Shown: positions 32,517 through 41,139 of the stretch, piece by piece
Layout of the letters: each line of letters starts with the position of its first letter
Position numbering within the stretch: the stretch's first letter is position 1
NCBI GenBank assembly: GCA_036496265.1
Contig: DASXLL010000176.1
Coordinates: 1-52,789 of the forward strand
Source of the DNA: CAYLLN01 sp036496265
GTDB taxonomy: Bacteria > Planctomycetota > Planctomycetia > Pirellulales > Pirellulaceae
Length of the DNA: 52,789 nt
Direction: 5' to 3'
Made by a program: the position numbers and the translations under genes
The notes under the pieces: generated by a model
The model's input: the letters and a program-made list of their open reading frames with translations, nothing else
Databases searched by the model: none
What the model was told of the DNA's origin: nothing

Positions 32517-33959
32517 TCACAGCGCCGCCCGCCGTCCCGGGTGTTTTTGTTCCATGCCGCAGCCGCCGGCGGTGGGGAGCATTTTGTCGGGGCTGAGATT
32601 GCCGAAAGGATTGAAGGCGTCGCGGAGGTTTTTCATGGCGGCGAGGTCGCTGGGCGTGAACATTTTGTTCATGAAGCCGATTTTTTCGACGCCGATGCCG
32701 TGTTCGCCGGTGACGCTGCCGCCGGCGGCGAGGCATTCGTCGAGGATTTCATTGCTGGCGTCGAGAACGCGGCGGACCTGCTCGGCGTTGCGTTCGTCGA
32801 AGAGCAGAATCGGATGAATGTTGCCATCGCCGGCGTGAAAAACATTGACAATGCGAATATCGTATCGCTTGCCAATTTCGATGATTTTCTTGAGGATGTG
32901 CGGCAGCTTAGTGCGCGGGACGACGCCGTCTTGGGTGCAATAGCTCGGGCTGAGGCGGCCGATGGCGCCGAAGGCCTGCTTCCGACATTTCCAGAGCTTG
33001 AGGCGTTCTTTTTCGTCGCGAGCGAGGCGCACTTCGCGAGCGCCGCAGCAGGTGCAAATATTGATGATCTGGTCGCGCTGCTGATCGAGGCCGGCTTCGA
33101 GACCATCGACTTCGATGAGCAGGATCGCCTGGGCATCGAGTGGAAAGCCGAACTGAAAGGCGGCTTCGACGGCGACCAGAATGCCCTGATCCATCATTTC
33201 GAGAGCGGCGGGCACTATCCCAGCTCCGATGATCTCGCTGATCGCAGCCGTGGCGTCTTCGACGGATTCGAAAACGCCGAGCATCGTGCGGTGGCCTTGA
33301 GGATTTTTCGTCAGCTTCACCCAAACTTTGGTGACGATGGCGAGCGTGCCTTCGCTGCCGACGACAGCGCCGACCAAATCGAAACCGACGGGGTCTTCGG
33401 CAGGGCCGCCGAGGCGGACGACGCGGCCATCGGCCAGGACCGCTTCTACGCCGAGAACGTGATTGACCGTCACGCCATATTTAAGCGTGTGCGGGCCGCC
33501 AGAATTCGTCGCGACGTTGCCACCGATCGTGCATGCACCCTGGCTCGATGGATCCGGAGCATAGTGATAGCCGGTGCCTTTCAGAGCGTTGGTTAGCCAG
33601 ACATTGACGACGCCGGGCTCAACGATGGCATAGCGGTCGCGGAGATTGATTTCCAGAATTCGCTTCATCCGCGTCAAAACGATCATCACGCCGCCGCCGA
33701 CGGGCAGGCAGCCGCCGGCAAGGCTCGTGCCCGCTCCACGCGGTAGAAATGGCACGCCAGCCGCGTTGCAGATTTTTACGATTTCGACGACATCGGCCGT
33801 ATCGCGCGGAAAAACGACGACATCGGGACTATTTTTCTCGACCGTGAACCCGTCGCACTCATAGACCATCAGATCCGAATCGGCGGCGAGGACGTTTTCG
33901 TGGCCGACGGCGCGGCGGAGGCGATCGATGAGCGGCGGAAGCGAAGGGGTGGCGGACAT
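32517..33959 (-). CDS. glcD: Glycolate oxidase subunit GlcD (FAD-linked)
   Basis: 480 residues from ATG 33959. PCMH-type FAD domain at ~40-220 with FLPRGAGTSLAGGCLPVGGG, VNVWLTNALKGTGYHYAPDP, SSQGACTIGGNVATNSGGPH and LKYGVTVNHVLG. The C-terminal cap has NVFHAGDGNIHPILLFDERN and GSVTGEHGIGVEKIGFMNKM, the His/Asp/Glu motifs of the GlcD/D-lactate dehydrogenase family. Oxidises glycolate to glyoxylate. glcE follows on the same strand only after the two-gene nucleotidyltransferase unit. Start choice avoids a TTG three codons upstream. Confidence 0.95.
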   Translation of the reverse strand: MSATPSLPPLIDRLRRAVGHENVLAADSDLMVYECDGFTVEKNSPDVVVFPRDTADVVEIVKICNAAGVPFLPRGAGTSLAGGCLPVGGGVMIVLTRMKRILEINLRDRYAIVEPGVVNVWLTNALKGTGYHYAPDPSSQGACTIGGNVATNSGGPHTLKYGVTVNHVLGVEAVLADGRVVRLGGPAEDPVGFDLVGAVVGSEGTLAIVTKVWVKLTKNPQGHRTMLGVFESVEDATAAISEIIGAGIVPAALEMMDQGILVAVEAAFQFGFPLDAQAILLIEVDGLEAGLDQQRDQIINICTCCGAREVRLARDEKERLKLWKCRKQAFGAIGRLSPSYCTQDGVVPRTKLPHILKKIIEIGKRYDIRIVNVFHAGDGNIHPILLFDERNAEQVRRVLDASNEILDECLAAGGSVTGEHGIGVEKIGFMNKMFTPSDLAAMKNLRDAFNPFGNLSPDKMLPTAGGCGMEQKHPGRRAAL

Positions 33960-34010
33960 GAAACGCAAATCAAAACTGGACGGACAAATTCAGCACAAAA
34001 ACAGATTTTT

Positions 34011-34084
34011 GACAGAACGTAACAAAGGAAACGAAGAATACGGTCGGTCATTTCCTTTGTTGCCTTCGTTATCTTCTGTTCAAG
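34011..34084. repeat. Imperfect inverted repeat between lhgO and glcD
   Basis: Left arm GACAGAACGTAACAAAGG... (about 34012-34040) and right arm, whose complement reads AACAGAAGATAACGAAGGCA... (34053-34084), form a long imperfect stem. It fills most of the 167 bp gap between lhgO and glcD. No T-tract suggests a terminator. Confidence 0.5.
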
Positions 34085-34126
34085 TATATTGCGGGCAAGC
34101 GGGGACGATAGTATCAGAGACTCTGA

Positions 34127-35326
34127 CTAGCCAAGCTGTTCGGCAAGCTTTTCGACAACCAGTTTGCCGATATTTAGAGAGGATGTTGCTGCGGGAGACG
34201 GCGCATTGAGCACATTGACGATGCGGCCGGTGGGTTGGATGACGAAGTCATCGACCATCGTGCCGTCGGGGGTGACGGCCATGGCGCGAACGCCGGCGCG
34301 GGCCGGGACGAGGTGCTCGCTTCTGACTTCGGGCAATAGGCGCTGGAGCGCTTTGACGAAGGCGGCCTTGCTCCAGGAGCGCCACATTTCGCCGGCACCC
34401 ATCCGCCAGTATTTCGCGGCCAAGATGCGAAAACCGCGGAACGACAGCGTTTCGTAGAGGTCGTTTAAGCACACGTCGGACTTGCGATAGCCTTCGCGAG
34501 CGAAAGCGAGCACGGCGTTCGGGCCGCATTCGATGCCGCCTTGGATCATCCGCGTGAAATGGACGCCGAGGAACGGAAAGGCAGGGTCGGGGACTGGATA
34601 GATCAGGTTGCGGCAGAGGTGCTCCGCTTCCGGTTTGAGCTCGTAATATTCGCCGCGGAAGGGAACGATCTGCGCTTCGGGCTTGATGCCGGTCAACTTG
34701 GCGACACGATCGCTTTGTAAGCCCGAACAAGTTACTAAATAGTCGGCGGTGAATTGGCCGGCACTCGTCTCGACGGTGATTTGTTGGCCGTTTTCGTGGA
34801 CAGCGACCACACGAGCGGAGCAGCGAACTTCGCTGCCGCGGCTGACAACCAGCTCGGCCATTTTTTCGGTGGCGGCGCGGTAATTCACGATGCCGGCTTC
34901 GGGAACATGAATCGCTTTCACTCCTGCGGCATGTGGCTCAAGCTCTTTCAGTCGCTCGGGATCAATCAGTTCGCAGCGAATGCCGTTTTGTTGGCCGCGC
35001 TCGAAGATGTTCACGAGCCGCGGGACCTCGCCGTCATTGATGGCGACGATGACCTTGCCGCAGATGTCATAGGGCACACCGTGCGCTGCGCAAAACTCCT
35101 GCATCGCCAGTTTACCTGCACGACAGTTGACTGCTCGCAGCGACCCGGGCTTGTAGTAGATGCCCGAATGCAGGACGCCGGAGTTGTGGCCCGTTTGATG
35201 AGCGCCGACGGAGGATTCTTTTTCCAGCACGATTACGCGGAGATGCGGATAGCGCTGGACGAGCTGCCAGGCTGTGGCGAGGCCAACGATTCCGCCTCCG
35301 ACGATTGCTACATTCGCATGATCCAT
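34127..35326 (-). CDS. lhgO: L-2-hydroxyglutarate oxidase
   Basis: 399 residues, FAD-dependent DAO fold: dinucleotide-binding N-terminus NVAIVGGGIVGLATAWQLVQ, then VGAHQTGHNSGVLHSGIYYK, the characteristic HNSGVLHSGIYY of L-2-hydroxyglutarate oxidase/dehydrogenase. C-terminal FAD contact is AGVRAMAVTPDGTMVDDF and NAPSPAATSSLNIG. Oxidises L-2-hydroxyglutarate to 2-oxoglutarate, a metabolite-repair or lysine-degradation step. It lies 6 bp after the upstream thiamine-binding-type gene and shares orientation with glcD, forming a cluster of 2-hydroxyacid oxidases. Confidence 0.93.
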   Translation of the reverse strand: MDHANVAIVGGGIVGLATAWQLVQRYPHLRVIVLEKESSVGAHQTGHNSGVLHSGIYYKPGSLRAVNCRAGKLAMQEFCAAHGVPYDICGKVIVAINDGEVPRLVNIFERGQQNGIRCELIDPERLKELEPHAAGVKAIHVPEAGIVNYRAATEKMAELVVSRGSEVRCSARVVAVHENGQQITVETSAGQFTADYLVTCSGLQSDRVAKLTGIKPEAQIVPFRGEYYELKPEAEHLCRNLIYPVPDPAFPFLGVHFTRMIQGGIECGPNAVLAFAREGYRKSDVCLNDLYETLSFRGFRILAAKYWRMGAGEMWRSWSKAAFVKALQRLLPEVRSEHLVPARAGVRAMAVTPDGTMVDDFVIQPTGRIVNVLNAPSPAATSSLNIGKLVVEKLAEQLG

Positions 35327-35332
35327 CGCCGA

Positions 35333-35647
35333 TCAGTCCACTTTCTTCAATTGGCGGCCGAGCTTCTGTTCGACACTATCGACTTTTGTTTCCAGGCGGC
35401 CTTTATAGCCACGGCGATAGTCGAGCTTGGCGGTGCAGGTGATGCGGTCGCAGTCGGCAGCCATGGCGTCGAGGCATTGCTTGAGCACGCCAAGGACCTC
35501 GTCGATTTCCCCTTCCACAATCGTGCCCATGGCGTGCAAGCGGTAATCGAGGCCGCTGTCGTCGATGATTTTCAAGCTGCGGGCGACATATTCGCCGACG
35601 CTAGCCCCTTTCTCCAGAGGCGACATGCTGAATTCGAGGAGGACCAT
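35333..35647 (-). CDS. MTH1187-family thiamine-binding-type protein
   Basis: 104 residues from ATG 35647 (MVLLEFSMSPLEKGASVGEY); a longer open frame upstream lacks coding character. The family pattern is visible in DSGLDYRLHAMGTIVEGEID and CTAKLDYRRGYKGRLETKVD. These small ferredoxin-fold proteins (YqgV/MTH1187, formerly DUF77) bind thiamine or relatives; their cellular role is unsettled. Its stop is 6 bp from the lhgO start, so they are probably co-transcribed. Confidence 0.9.
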   Translation of the reverse strand: MVLLEFSMSPLEKGASVGEYVARSLKIIDDSGLDYRLHAMGTIVEGEIDEVLGVLKQCLDAMAADCDRITCTAKLDYRRGYKGRLETKVDSVEQKLGRQLKKVD

Positions 35648-35789
35648 GGGAGATAGGCCTGGGGCTTGAAAGTGCAAGTTGTTTGTTGATCGCAAGTTGC
35701 GGCGATTTGTTTTCGATCTTCGTCGCTCAAATTGCTTACAGTAAACTACGCGGCGTTTTTCCTCAAACCGGCTGGACTGATTGCAATCG

Positions 35790-36755
35790 ATGCCAGCAGC
35801 TTCTCGCTTGTACGCCATGGGATGCGCTGTGGTGCTGCTCGGCGCCGCGCTCGCTGACGCACAGACATTGCCAGCGCCGGCGGGCCCGTTGGAGTTGCTG
35901 CCGCCTGCAGCTACGGCGGGCGAAGAGCCAGCGCTCGATTACTTCGATCTCGATGAATGGCTCGATTACAGCCAGGTTGGTCCACTAACGCCGAACACCG
36001 ATTGGCAATGGCAAATTCTGCCCGATGGCATCCCGTATCGGGCATATCTGGCGAATCCCAAGGAGTCGCGGATTGGGACGCAAGTTTTCAATGTGCCGGG
36101 CGAGGGGGCGCTGTGGGATTCGACGCTGGGCGGCCGCATGGGATTGTTGCGTTATGGCACAAACGACCCGTCGTGGCCGCAGGGATGGCAATTCGATGTC
36201 GAAGGTTCAGCGCAGGTGAGGCTCGATCCGAACGAGAACCTTGATTTACGCAGCGTCGATTACCGCGTCGGCGCGCCGTTGACTTATGCTTACGGCCGCC
36301 ATCGTCTCAAGCTCGGTTACTATCACCTGTGCTCACATCTGGGAGATGAATTCCTCGCGGTGCATCCGAATTTCCAGCACCTCAATTTCGTACGCGACGC
36401 CCTGACGCTGGGCTACGCCTACTACGTTACCGAGAATTTGCGGCTGTACGGCGAAATGGGCTACGCGTTCAACGATGACGTGAGCAAAGAGTGGGAATTT
36501 CAGTTTGGGTTCGATTATTCGCCGGCCCGGCCGACGGGAATTCGCGGCGCTCCATTCTTCGCGGTGAACGGCCACATTCGCGAAGAACTGAACTACAGCG
36601 GGAATTTCGTGCTCCAAGCCGGCTGGGCCTGGCGCGGACAGACGAGCCATTTGCTGCGCACTGGCTTCCACTATTACAACGGCCTCAGCGATCAATACTC
36701 GTTTTATCGTAACTTCGAGCAGCAGATCGGCGGCGGAATGTGGTACGACTTCTGA
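35790..36755 (+). CDS. DUF1207 family outer-membrane beta-barrel protein
   Basis: 321 residues from ATG 35790; an ATG at 35817 is a possible alternative. Signal peptide (RLYAMGCAVVLLGAALADA). The mature part begins with an acidic segment, then WQWQILPDGIPYRAYLANPK, the start of the DUF1207 domain common in planctomycetes. Alternating short strands rich in Tyr/Arg/Gly follow (LTYAYGRHRLKLGYYHLCSH, ALTLGYAYYVTENLRLYGEM, HLLRTGFHYYNGLSDQYSFY), ending in a terminal aromatic (MWYDF), as in outer-membrane barrels. Function unknown. Confidence 0.88.
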   Translation: MPAASRLYAMGCAVVLLGAALADAQTLPAPAGPLELLPPAATAGEEPALDYFDLDEWLDYSQVGPLTPNTDWQWQILPDGIPYRAYLANPKESRIGTQVFNVPGEGALWDSTLGGRMGLLRYGTNDPSWPQGWQFDVEGSAQVRLDPNENLDLRSVDYRVGAPLTYAYGRHRLKLGYYHLCSHLGDEFLAVHPNFQHLNFVRDALTLGYAYYVTENLRLYGEMGYAFNDDVSKEWEFQFGFDYSPARPTGIRGAPFFAVNGHIREELNYSGNFVLQAGWAWRGQTSHLLRTGFHYYNGLSDQYSFYRNFEQQIGGGMWYDF

Positions 36756-36756
36756 C

Positions 36757-36823
36757 GGCGAGCGGGAGGCGTCAGCCTCCCGGTTGCGTCATATTACCGG
36801 GGGACTCACGTCCCCCGCTCGCC
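36757..36823. repeat. Three-stem palindromic element (repeat E)
   Basis: Outer arms GGCGAGC (36757-36763) and GCTCGCC (36817-36823) enclose two hairpins: GGGAGGC-gtca-GCCTCCC (36764-36781) and GGGGGAC-tcac-GTCCCCC (36799-36816). The fold would be a three-way junction. It starts 2 bp after the DUF1207 stop codon and supplies the last eleven or so codons and stop of the convergent glycosyltransferase gene. Confidence 0.8.
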
Positions 36824-38873
36824 GTTTGGCCGCATATGCCTCTCGTACCAGTGCCAACCAATCGCGCGCGAAGCCTGGGCCGTCGCAGAGGGGTGAAGCA
36901 GCGACTTGCTCGCGCATTTGAGAGCGAATGATCGCGAGCTCGTCGAGTCGATTGGCCCATTCGACAGCTTTTGCGACGTATTGCTCCATGTCTTCGGCGA
37001 CGAACTGCCCATAACCGGCATTGCTAACGTGGCTTGTCGAGTGACGCGATGCGAAGCCACCGCCGGGACAGCAAATCACGGGCACGCCCATCCAGAGCGC
37101 CTCACAGGTGGTTAAGCCGCCCGAATAGGGCTGCGTATCCAAAGCCAGATCGACCTGGTCATATTGCCGCATCGTGTCCAGATTGGTTGACCGGCCTTGA
37201 AATTCGATCCGCTCGCCGGTTACGCCGCGGCGGGCAAATTCAGCACGCAGTCGGACCTGTAGCTCGGGCTGGTCCAATCCGTTGTATTTAAGTAGAAGTC
37301 GCGAGGTCGGCACTCGCTGGAGAATCGAGCTCCAGGCATCATAAAGCGGGGGGGAATACTTGGCGGGATTGTTGAAGCAGCCGAAAGTCACCCGGCCGGT
37401 TGTGAGCGCGGGCAGCGGAGCGACATGGAGCGCCGCATGCGGCGTCCCATAGCAAATGTAATCGTGAGGCAAACGCAGGACCGCTTCGGAATACGACAGT
37501 TCTTCGCCAGGGCGAACATGGAACCGGTCGGCGATCAGGCCATCCATCGCGGTTAAGCCGGTGGTGCCAACGTAGCCCAGCCAGGTCAGTTGCAATGCCG
37601 CTGGCCGGCGAGCAAAAACGAGCAATCGGCGGCCCACGTGTCCGCCCAGATCGACGAGCACGTCGATTTCGTCGCGCCGAACCTGCTCGGCCAGAGCTTG
37701 ATCCGAAACAGCCGTACAGACGCGCCACAGATTCGCCGCCGCACGAAAGCGGGCCGTGAAATCATCTTCCGCGAGTCGATCGGAATAGCACACGATGGAG
37801 CACAACGACTTATCCAGGCACTCCAGCAACTTCAGCCCCAAGCACCCGGTGGGACCGCCGTTGAAGTCTTGGGCGATAAAACCGATACGCAGACCTCGCT
37901 TCAGGACATCGCCGCGCGCCGCGGGAGGGACGGCCGGCGCAAGGGGCCGAGCATAAAGGGCATCCCACATCCGATGGTTGGCCACAATCTGCTCAGGAGA
38001 TTGCGCAGAATCATAGTGGAGCGACATCAGCAGTACGCTATGCGCAAAGGGATCAGGACGCCGCACGATCGAGTGCTGCAACGCCTCGAGCGCTTCGCCG
38101 AGACGGGCCTGAGCGTGCAACGTGCCGCCGAGCACTGTCCACGCTTCAGAATCATTCGGATGCTCCAGAACAAGTTGTCGTAGCCAGGCCTCGGCTTCCA
38201 TGAATTTGCCGTCGAGTAGCAGCGTGCGGCCGAGATTAAATCGTGCATCGCGGTCGCGGGGGGCGCGCTTGATGGCTTCCCGATACGCAGCGGCAGCCGC
38301 AGACCAATTGACGCGCAGGCGCTCCGCATTGCCGATGATCAGCCAGGCCGGAATCAGATCGGGCATTTGGGCCAATACCGCGCGGGAAAATTCAATGGCG
38401 CGATCCAGATTGCCGCGGTCCACTTGCAGCAACGCATAGCGAATTCGCGTGTTCGGATCGCCCGGAATCAGGGCTAGGCTGCGGTCAAACGCTTGCTCGG
38501 CTTGATCAAGATGTCCGACAGCGTGTGCGGCTGCTCCCAGGTTACGCCAGGATTCGGCGTTGTTTGGATCACCGGCAAGAGCCTGTTGATACGCCTCGAT
38601 CGCCGGCTGCCATCGTTGCTGGCCAAAAAAGCAATCGCCCAGGGAGTTCCAATAAACCGCTTCATGTGGGCTAAGACTGATTGCTTGCCGCAATGGCGCT
38701 TCGGCGTCGGCCACGCGTCCCTGAGCCAGACGCAACGTGCCGAGCCAGGCCCACAGCTTGTGCTCGGCGGGCGATTTGACGAGCGCCGCGTCACAGGCGG
38801 CTTCGGCGGCCGGAAAGTCGCCCTGACGAATCAGGCTCTCAATGTGTTCGACGGTAGATGACTGCTGCGACAA
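36789..38873 (-). CDS. TPR-containing SPINDLY/OGT-type glycosyltransferase (GT41)
   Basis: 694 residues from TTG 38873, chosen because AAGGAG lies 7 nt upstream; the open frame runs a further 50 codons without support. Residues ~1-270 are tandem TPR units (for example AEHKLWAWLGTLRLAQGRVA, DAEAPLRQAI). The rest is a GT41 catalytic region: LRIGFIAQDFNGGPTGC, GHVGRRLLVFARRPAALQLT, WLGYVGTTGLTAMDG, TFGCFNNPAKYSP (likely UDP-contact Lys) and LDTQPYSGGLTTCEALWMGV. Expected to put a sugar (GlcNAc or fucose) on Ser/Thr of proteins in the cytoplasm. The final residues (RRAGDVSPPVI) come from a palindromic repeat. Confidence 0.92.
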   Translation of the reverse strand: MSQQSSTVEHIESLIRQGDFPAAEAACDAALVKSPAEHKLWAWLGTLRLAQGRVADAEAPLRQAISLSPHEAVYWNSLGDCFFGQQRWQPAIEAYQQALAGDPNNAESWRNLGAAAHAVGHLDQAEQAFDRSLALIPGDPNTRIRYALLQVDRGNLDRAIEFSRAVLAQMPDLIPAWLIIGNAERLRVNWSAAAAAYREAIKRAPRDRDARFNLGRTLLLDGKFMEAEAWLRQLVLEHPNDSEAWTVLGGTLHAQARLGEALEALQHSIVRRPDPFAHSVLLMSLHYDSAQSPEQIVANHRMWDALYARPLAPAVPPAARGDVLKRGLRIGFIAQDFNGGPTGCLGLKLLECLDKSLCSIVCYSDRLAEDDFTARFRAAANLWRVCTAVSDQALAEQVRRDEIDVLVDLGGHVGRRLLVFARRPAALQLTWLGYVGTTGLTAMDGLIADRFHVRPGEELSYSEAVLRLPHDYICYGTPHAALHVAPLPALTTGRVTFGCFNNPAKYSPPLYDAWSSILQRVPTSRLLLKYNGLDQPELQVRLRAEFARRGVTGERIEFQGRSTNLDTMRQYDQVDLALDTQPYSGGLTTCEALWMGVPVICCPGGGFASRHSTSHVSNAGYGQFVAEDMEQYVAKAVEWANRLDELAIIRSQMREQVAASPLCDGPGFARDWLALVREAYAAKRRAGDVSPPVI

Positions 38874-38970
38874 GCGAAATCTCCTTGGCGGCAGTCTGAC
38901 TGGGTTTGCACGCCTGCCTCCATTGTAGGCAGCCATGCTATCTTTCAGGCTGAGGTGGAAGCCAAACGAA

Positions 38971-40239
38971 ATGAGTACGAGTAGCGAATCCGATCGCCGC
39001 CTGACGGCCTTGCACGTCGACAACAGCAGCCGCCTGCCCGTCGTGCGGCTGAAATCGGCGGGGCTGCATCCGCTGGTTTATCGCAAGCGGATCGCGCAGG
39101 TCGAGCGGAGTGCGAAGCAGGGCGATTTGGTTGACGTCGTGGATGAAGAAGGTCGGCGCGTCGGCTATGGACTATTCAATCCGAAGTCGGAGTTGACGCT
39201 CCGGATGCTGAGCCGCGGGGAGGAGTTGCCGGACGAAGCCTGGTGGCGGCAGCGGCTGAGTGAAGCAGTGACTTTGCGGCGGGAAATGCTGCGACTGGAC
39301 GAGACAACGGACGCGTATCGCGTCATTCATGCGGAGGCTGATGGGCTGTCGGGGCTGATGATCGATAAGCTCGGTGATGTGCTGTCGGCGGAGTGCTTTT
39401 CGGTCGGCATGTATCAAAGGGCCGAGGCGATTGTGCAGTTGTTAGCGCCGCTGGTGGACACCAAGCATTATTTGATTCGCGGCGGGCCGGCGACGGTGGC
39501 ACAGGAAGGCTTCGAGCCGGCGGATATCGCTTCGCCGGAATTGCCATCGCGGGTCACGATTCAAGAATTCGGAACCCGGTTTCGCGTCGATTTTCAGGCG
39601 GGACATAAAACGGGCTTCTTTTGCGATCAGCGCGAAAACCGCCGGCTGCTGGCATCGTTTTGCAAAGACAAAACAGTGCTCGATCTGTGCTGCTACACCG
39701 GCGGCTTCGCGATACAAGCGAAGAAGCTAGGCGGCGCTAGCGACGTAGTCGGCGTCGATCTGGATGCGGATCCGCTGGAATTGGCCAAGCAGAACGCGAA
39801 TCTCAACCAGGTGCGCGTGAAGTTCGCTCAGGCGGACGCTTTTGCCTACATTCGCGACATGTCGGCAACCGGACGGACGTTCGATGTGGTCGTGCTCGAC
39901 CCGCCGAAGCTGATTCGGTCGCGGGCCGAACTGGAAGAAGGAACGCGAAAACATTTCGATTTGAATCGGCTCGCGATGCGGCTGGTCGCGCCCGGCGGCA
40001 TCATGCTGAGCTGCACGTGTGCCGGTTTGCTATCGCATGACGAATTCTTGCGGATGATTTATGCCTCGGCCCGTCAAGCCGGCCGAGAGATTGCGCCGGC
40101 GACAGCCGAACGCGGAGCCCGCCACGCGCTGCGGCAGGTGCAAATTCTCGCCAAGTGCGGCGCGGCGGCTGATCATCCCATCGCGACAAATTGTCCTGAG
40201 ACAGAATATCTGCAGGCCGTGTTCATGCGCGTGCTCTAA
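38971..40239 (+). CDS. Class I SAM-dependent rRNA methyltransferase (RlmI-like)
   Basis: 422 residues from ATG 38971 (MSTSSESDRRL); an ATG at 38935 is in frame but looks unlikely. A PUA-like N-terminal domain (LKSAGLHPLVYRKRIAQVER, VVDEEGRRVGYGLF) is followed by the RlmI central domain (RQENRR-type DQRENRRLLASFCKDKTVLD) and the SAM fold LDLCCYTGGFAIQAK, VVGVDLDADPLELAKQNANL, DVVVLDPPKLIRS, with SCTCAG near the end. RlmI methylates C1962 of 23S rRNA; the family also has close relatives with other targets. Divergent from the glycosyltransferase gene. Confidence 0.9.
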   Translation: MSTSSESDRRLTALHVDNSSRLPVVRLKSAGLHPLVYRKRIAQVERSAKQGDLVDVVDEEGRRVGYGLFNPKSELTLRMLSRGEELPDEAWWRQRLSEAVTLRREMLRLDETTDAYRVIHAEADGLSGLMIDKLGDVLSAECFSVGMYQRAEAIVQLLAPLVDTKHYLIRGGPATVAQEGFEPADIASPELPSRVTIQEFGTRFRVDFQAGHKTGFFCDQRENRRLLASFCKDKTVLDLCCYTGGFAIQAKKLGGASDVVGVDLDADPLELAKQNANLNQVRVKFAQADAFAYIRDMSATGRTFDVVVLDPPKLIRSRAELEEGTRKHFDLNRLAMRLVAPGGIMLSCTCAGLLSHDEFLRMIYASARQAGREIAPATAERGARHALRQVQILAKCGAAADHPIATNCPETEYLQAVFMRVL

Positions 40240-40269
40240 GTGAACCCACGTTACGATGCCATACTAACC

Positions 40270-40390
40270 CGAAGCGTAAGCGAGGGAAAATCCAAAGCGT
40301 AAGCGAGGGAAAATCCGAAGCGTGAGCGAGGGAAAATCCGAAGCGTAAGCGAGGGAAAATCATGGTTCCTCGCTTACTCTTCGGGTTTGT
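40270..40390. repeat. Four tandem 23 bp units plus inverted copy (repeat D)
   Basis: Units CGAAGCGTAAGCGAGGGAAA followed by ATC repeat head to tail at 40270, 40293, 40316 and 40339, with single substitutions in units 2 and 3. They are followed by an inverted copy at 40366-40390 (TTCCTCGCTTACTCTTCGGG then TTTGT), so unit 4 and the inverted copy can fold back. A further copy is inside gyrB (49299-49325). There are no spacers between units, so it is not a CRISPR array. Confidence 0.9.
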
Positions 40391-40462
40391 GTGCCATCTA
40401 CCGCGTGAGTCTTGGGGCCGGTAGCCTAATCAGCCTGCAATTAACTCACCGGAGGTCCGCCG

Positions 40463-40945
40463 ATGAACGGAAAAGATGCCATCAAAATCAACATGGACAT
40501 GGGGCAGTTTATCTCGCTGGGTTACCTTGAGGACCTGACCGACCAGGAATTGCTGCATCGGCCGGCCAAGGGAGCCAACCACATCAATTGGCAACTGGGT
40601 CACCTGATTGCCTCCGAGCACGAGATGATTGAGAAGGTCGCGCCGGGTGCCATGCCCGCCTTGCCTGCTGGCTTTACGGTGAAGTACGCCAAGGAAACAA
40701 ACGTGATCGACGACCCGGCCAAGCTTTGCACCAAGGCCGAGCTGCTCAAGGCCTATCACGAACAGCGAGCCGGCACGCTCAAGGCCCTCGCCGCCACATC
40801 CGATGCCGATTTGGACAAAGCGACCGGCGTTGAATACGCGCCGAATGTCGCCTCGATGTACTCCATGCAAGGCACGCACTGGGTGATGCACGCCGGGCAG
40901 TGGGCTGTTATTCGCCGGCAACTGGGGCGGAAGCCGCTGTTCTAA
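40463..40945 (+). CDS. DinB-like family protein
   Basis: 160 residues from ATG 40463; CCGGAGG lies about 8 nt upstream. Four-helix-bundle pattern of the DinB/YfiT superfamily with the metal-ligand histidines in WQLGHLIASEHEM and near the end in GTHWVMHAGQWAVIRRQLG. These enzymes are usually thiol-dependent transferases or hydrolases with a divalent metal; the substrate is unknown. Single gene flanked by repeats on both sides. Confidence 0.85.
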   Translation: MNGKDAIKINMDMGQFISLGYLEDLTDQELLHRPAKGANHINWQLGHLIASEHEMIEKVAPGAMPALPAGFTVKYAKETNVIDDPAKLCTKAELLKAYHEQRAGTLKALAATSDADLDKATGVEYAPNVASMYSMQGTHWVMHAGQWAVIRRQLGRKPLF

Positions 40946-41077
40946 ATCAAATACCAAGAACCAAATCACAAGCACCAAACAAATTCCAAACTGCGAATGA
41001 CCGAAAGCAAACGATCGCTTTGATCATTGTGGCTTGCTTATTGGAATTTGTTTGTGATTTGATGCTTGGTACTTGAT
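40945..41077. repeat. Long imperfect inverted repeat
   Basis: Left arm 40945-40990 (AAATCAAATACCAAGAACCA...) and right arm 41040-41077 (TTGGAATTTGTTTGTGATTT...) are imperfect reverse complements of a low-complexity AT-rich type. They bracket 50 bp of unique sequence. Between the DinB-like gene and the aquaporin remnant. Confidence 0.6.
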
Positions 41078-41136
41078 CATTCCTCGCCCGGATGGATCGC
41101 TTTGAAGATGACGGCCGCGGCGCGCTCGGACTGCAT
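41077..41136 (-). pseudogene. Aquaporin C-terminal fragment
   Basis: Reading the minus strand, the segment directly after the TPR gene's stop encodes AAAVIFKAIHPGEE and a stop. The intact aquaporin 1.3 kb away ends AAFAFKAIHPGEE and a stop. Thus a second aquaporin 3' end lies just downstream of the TPR gene. It has diverged at the nucleotide level (GGCGAGGAA against GGCGAAGAA). The simplest account is that sequence including the TPR gene replaced most of a duplicated aquaporin gene. Confidence 0.65.
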
Positions 41137-41139
41137 GCG

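Noticed and set aside
38874..39023. 50-codon N-terminal extension of the SPINDLY-type glycosyltransferase
   Set aside because: No ribosome-binding site, and it overlaps the divergent methyltransferase start; TTG 38873 has AAGGAG.
40270..40361. Possible CRISPR array
   Set aside because: The 23 bp units abut without spacers and the same sequence occurs as single dispersed copies.
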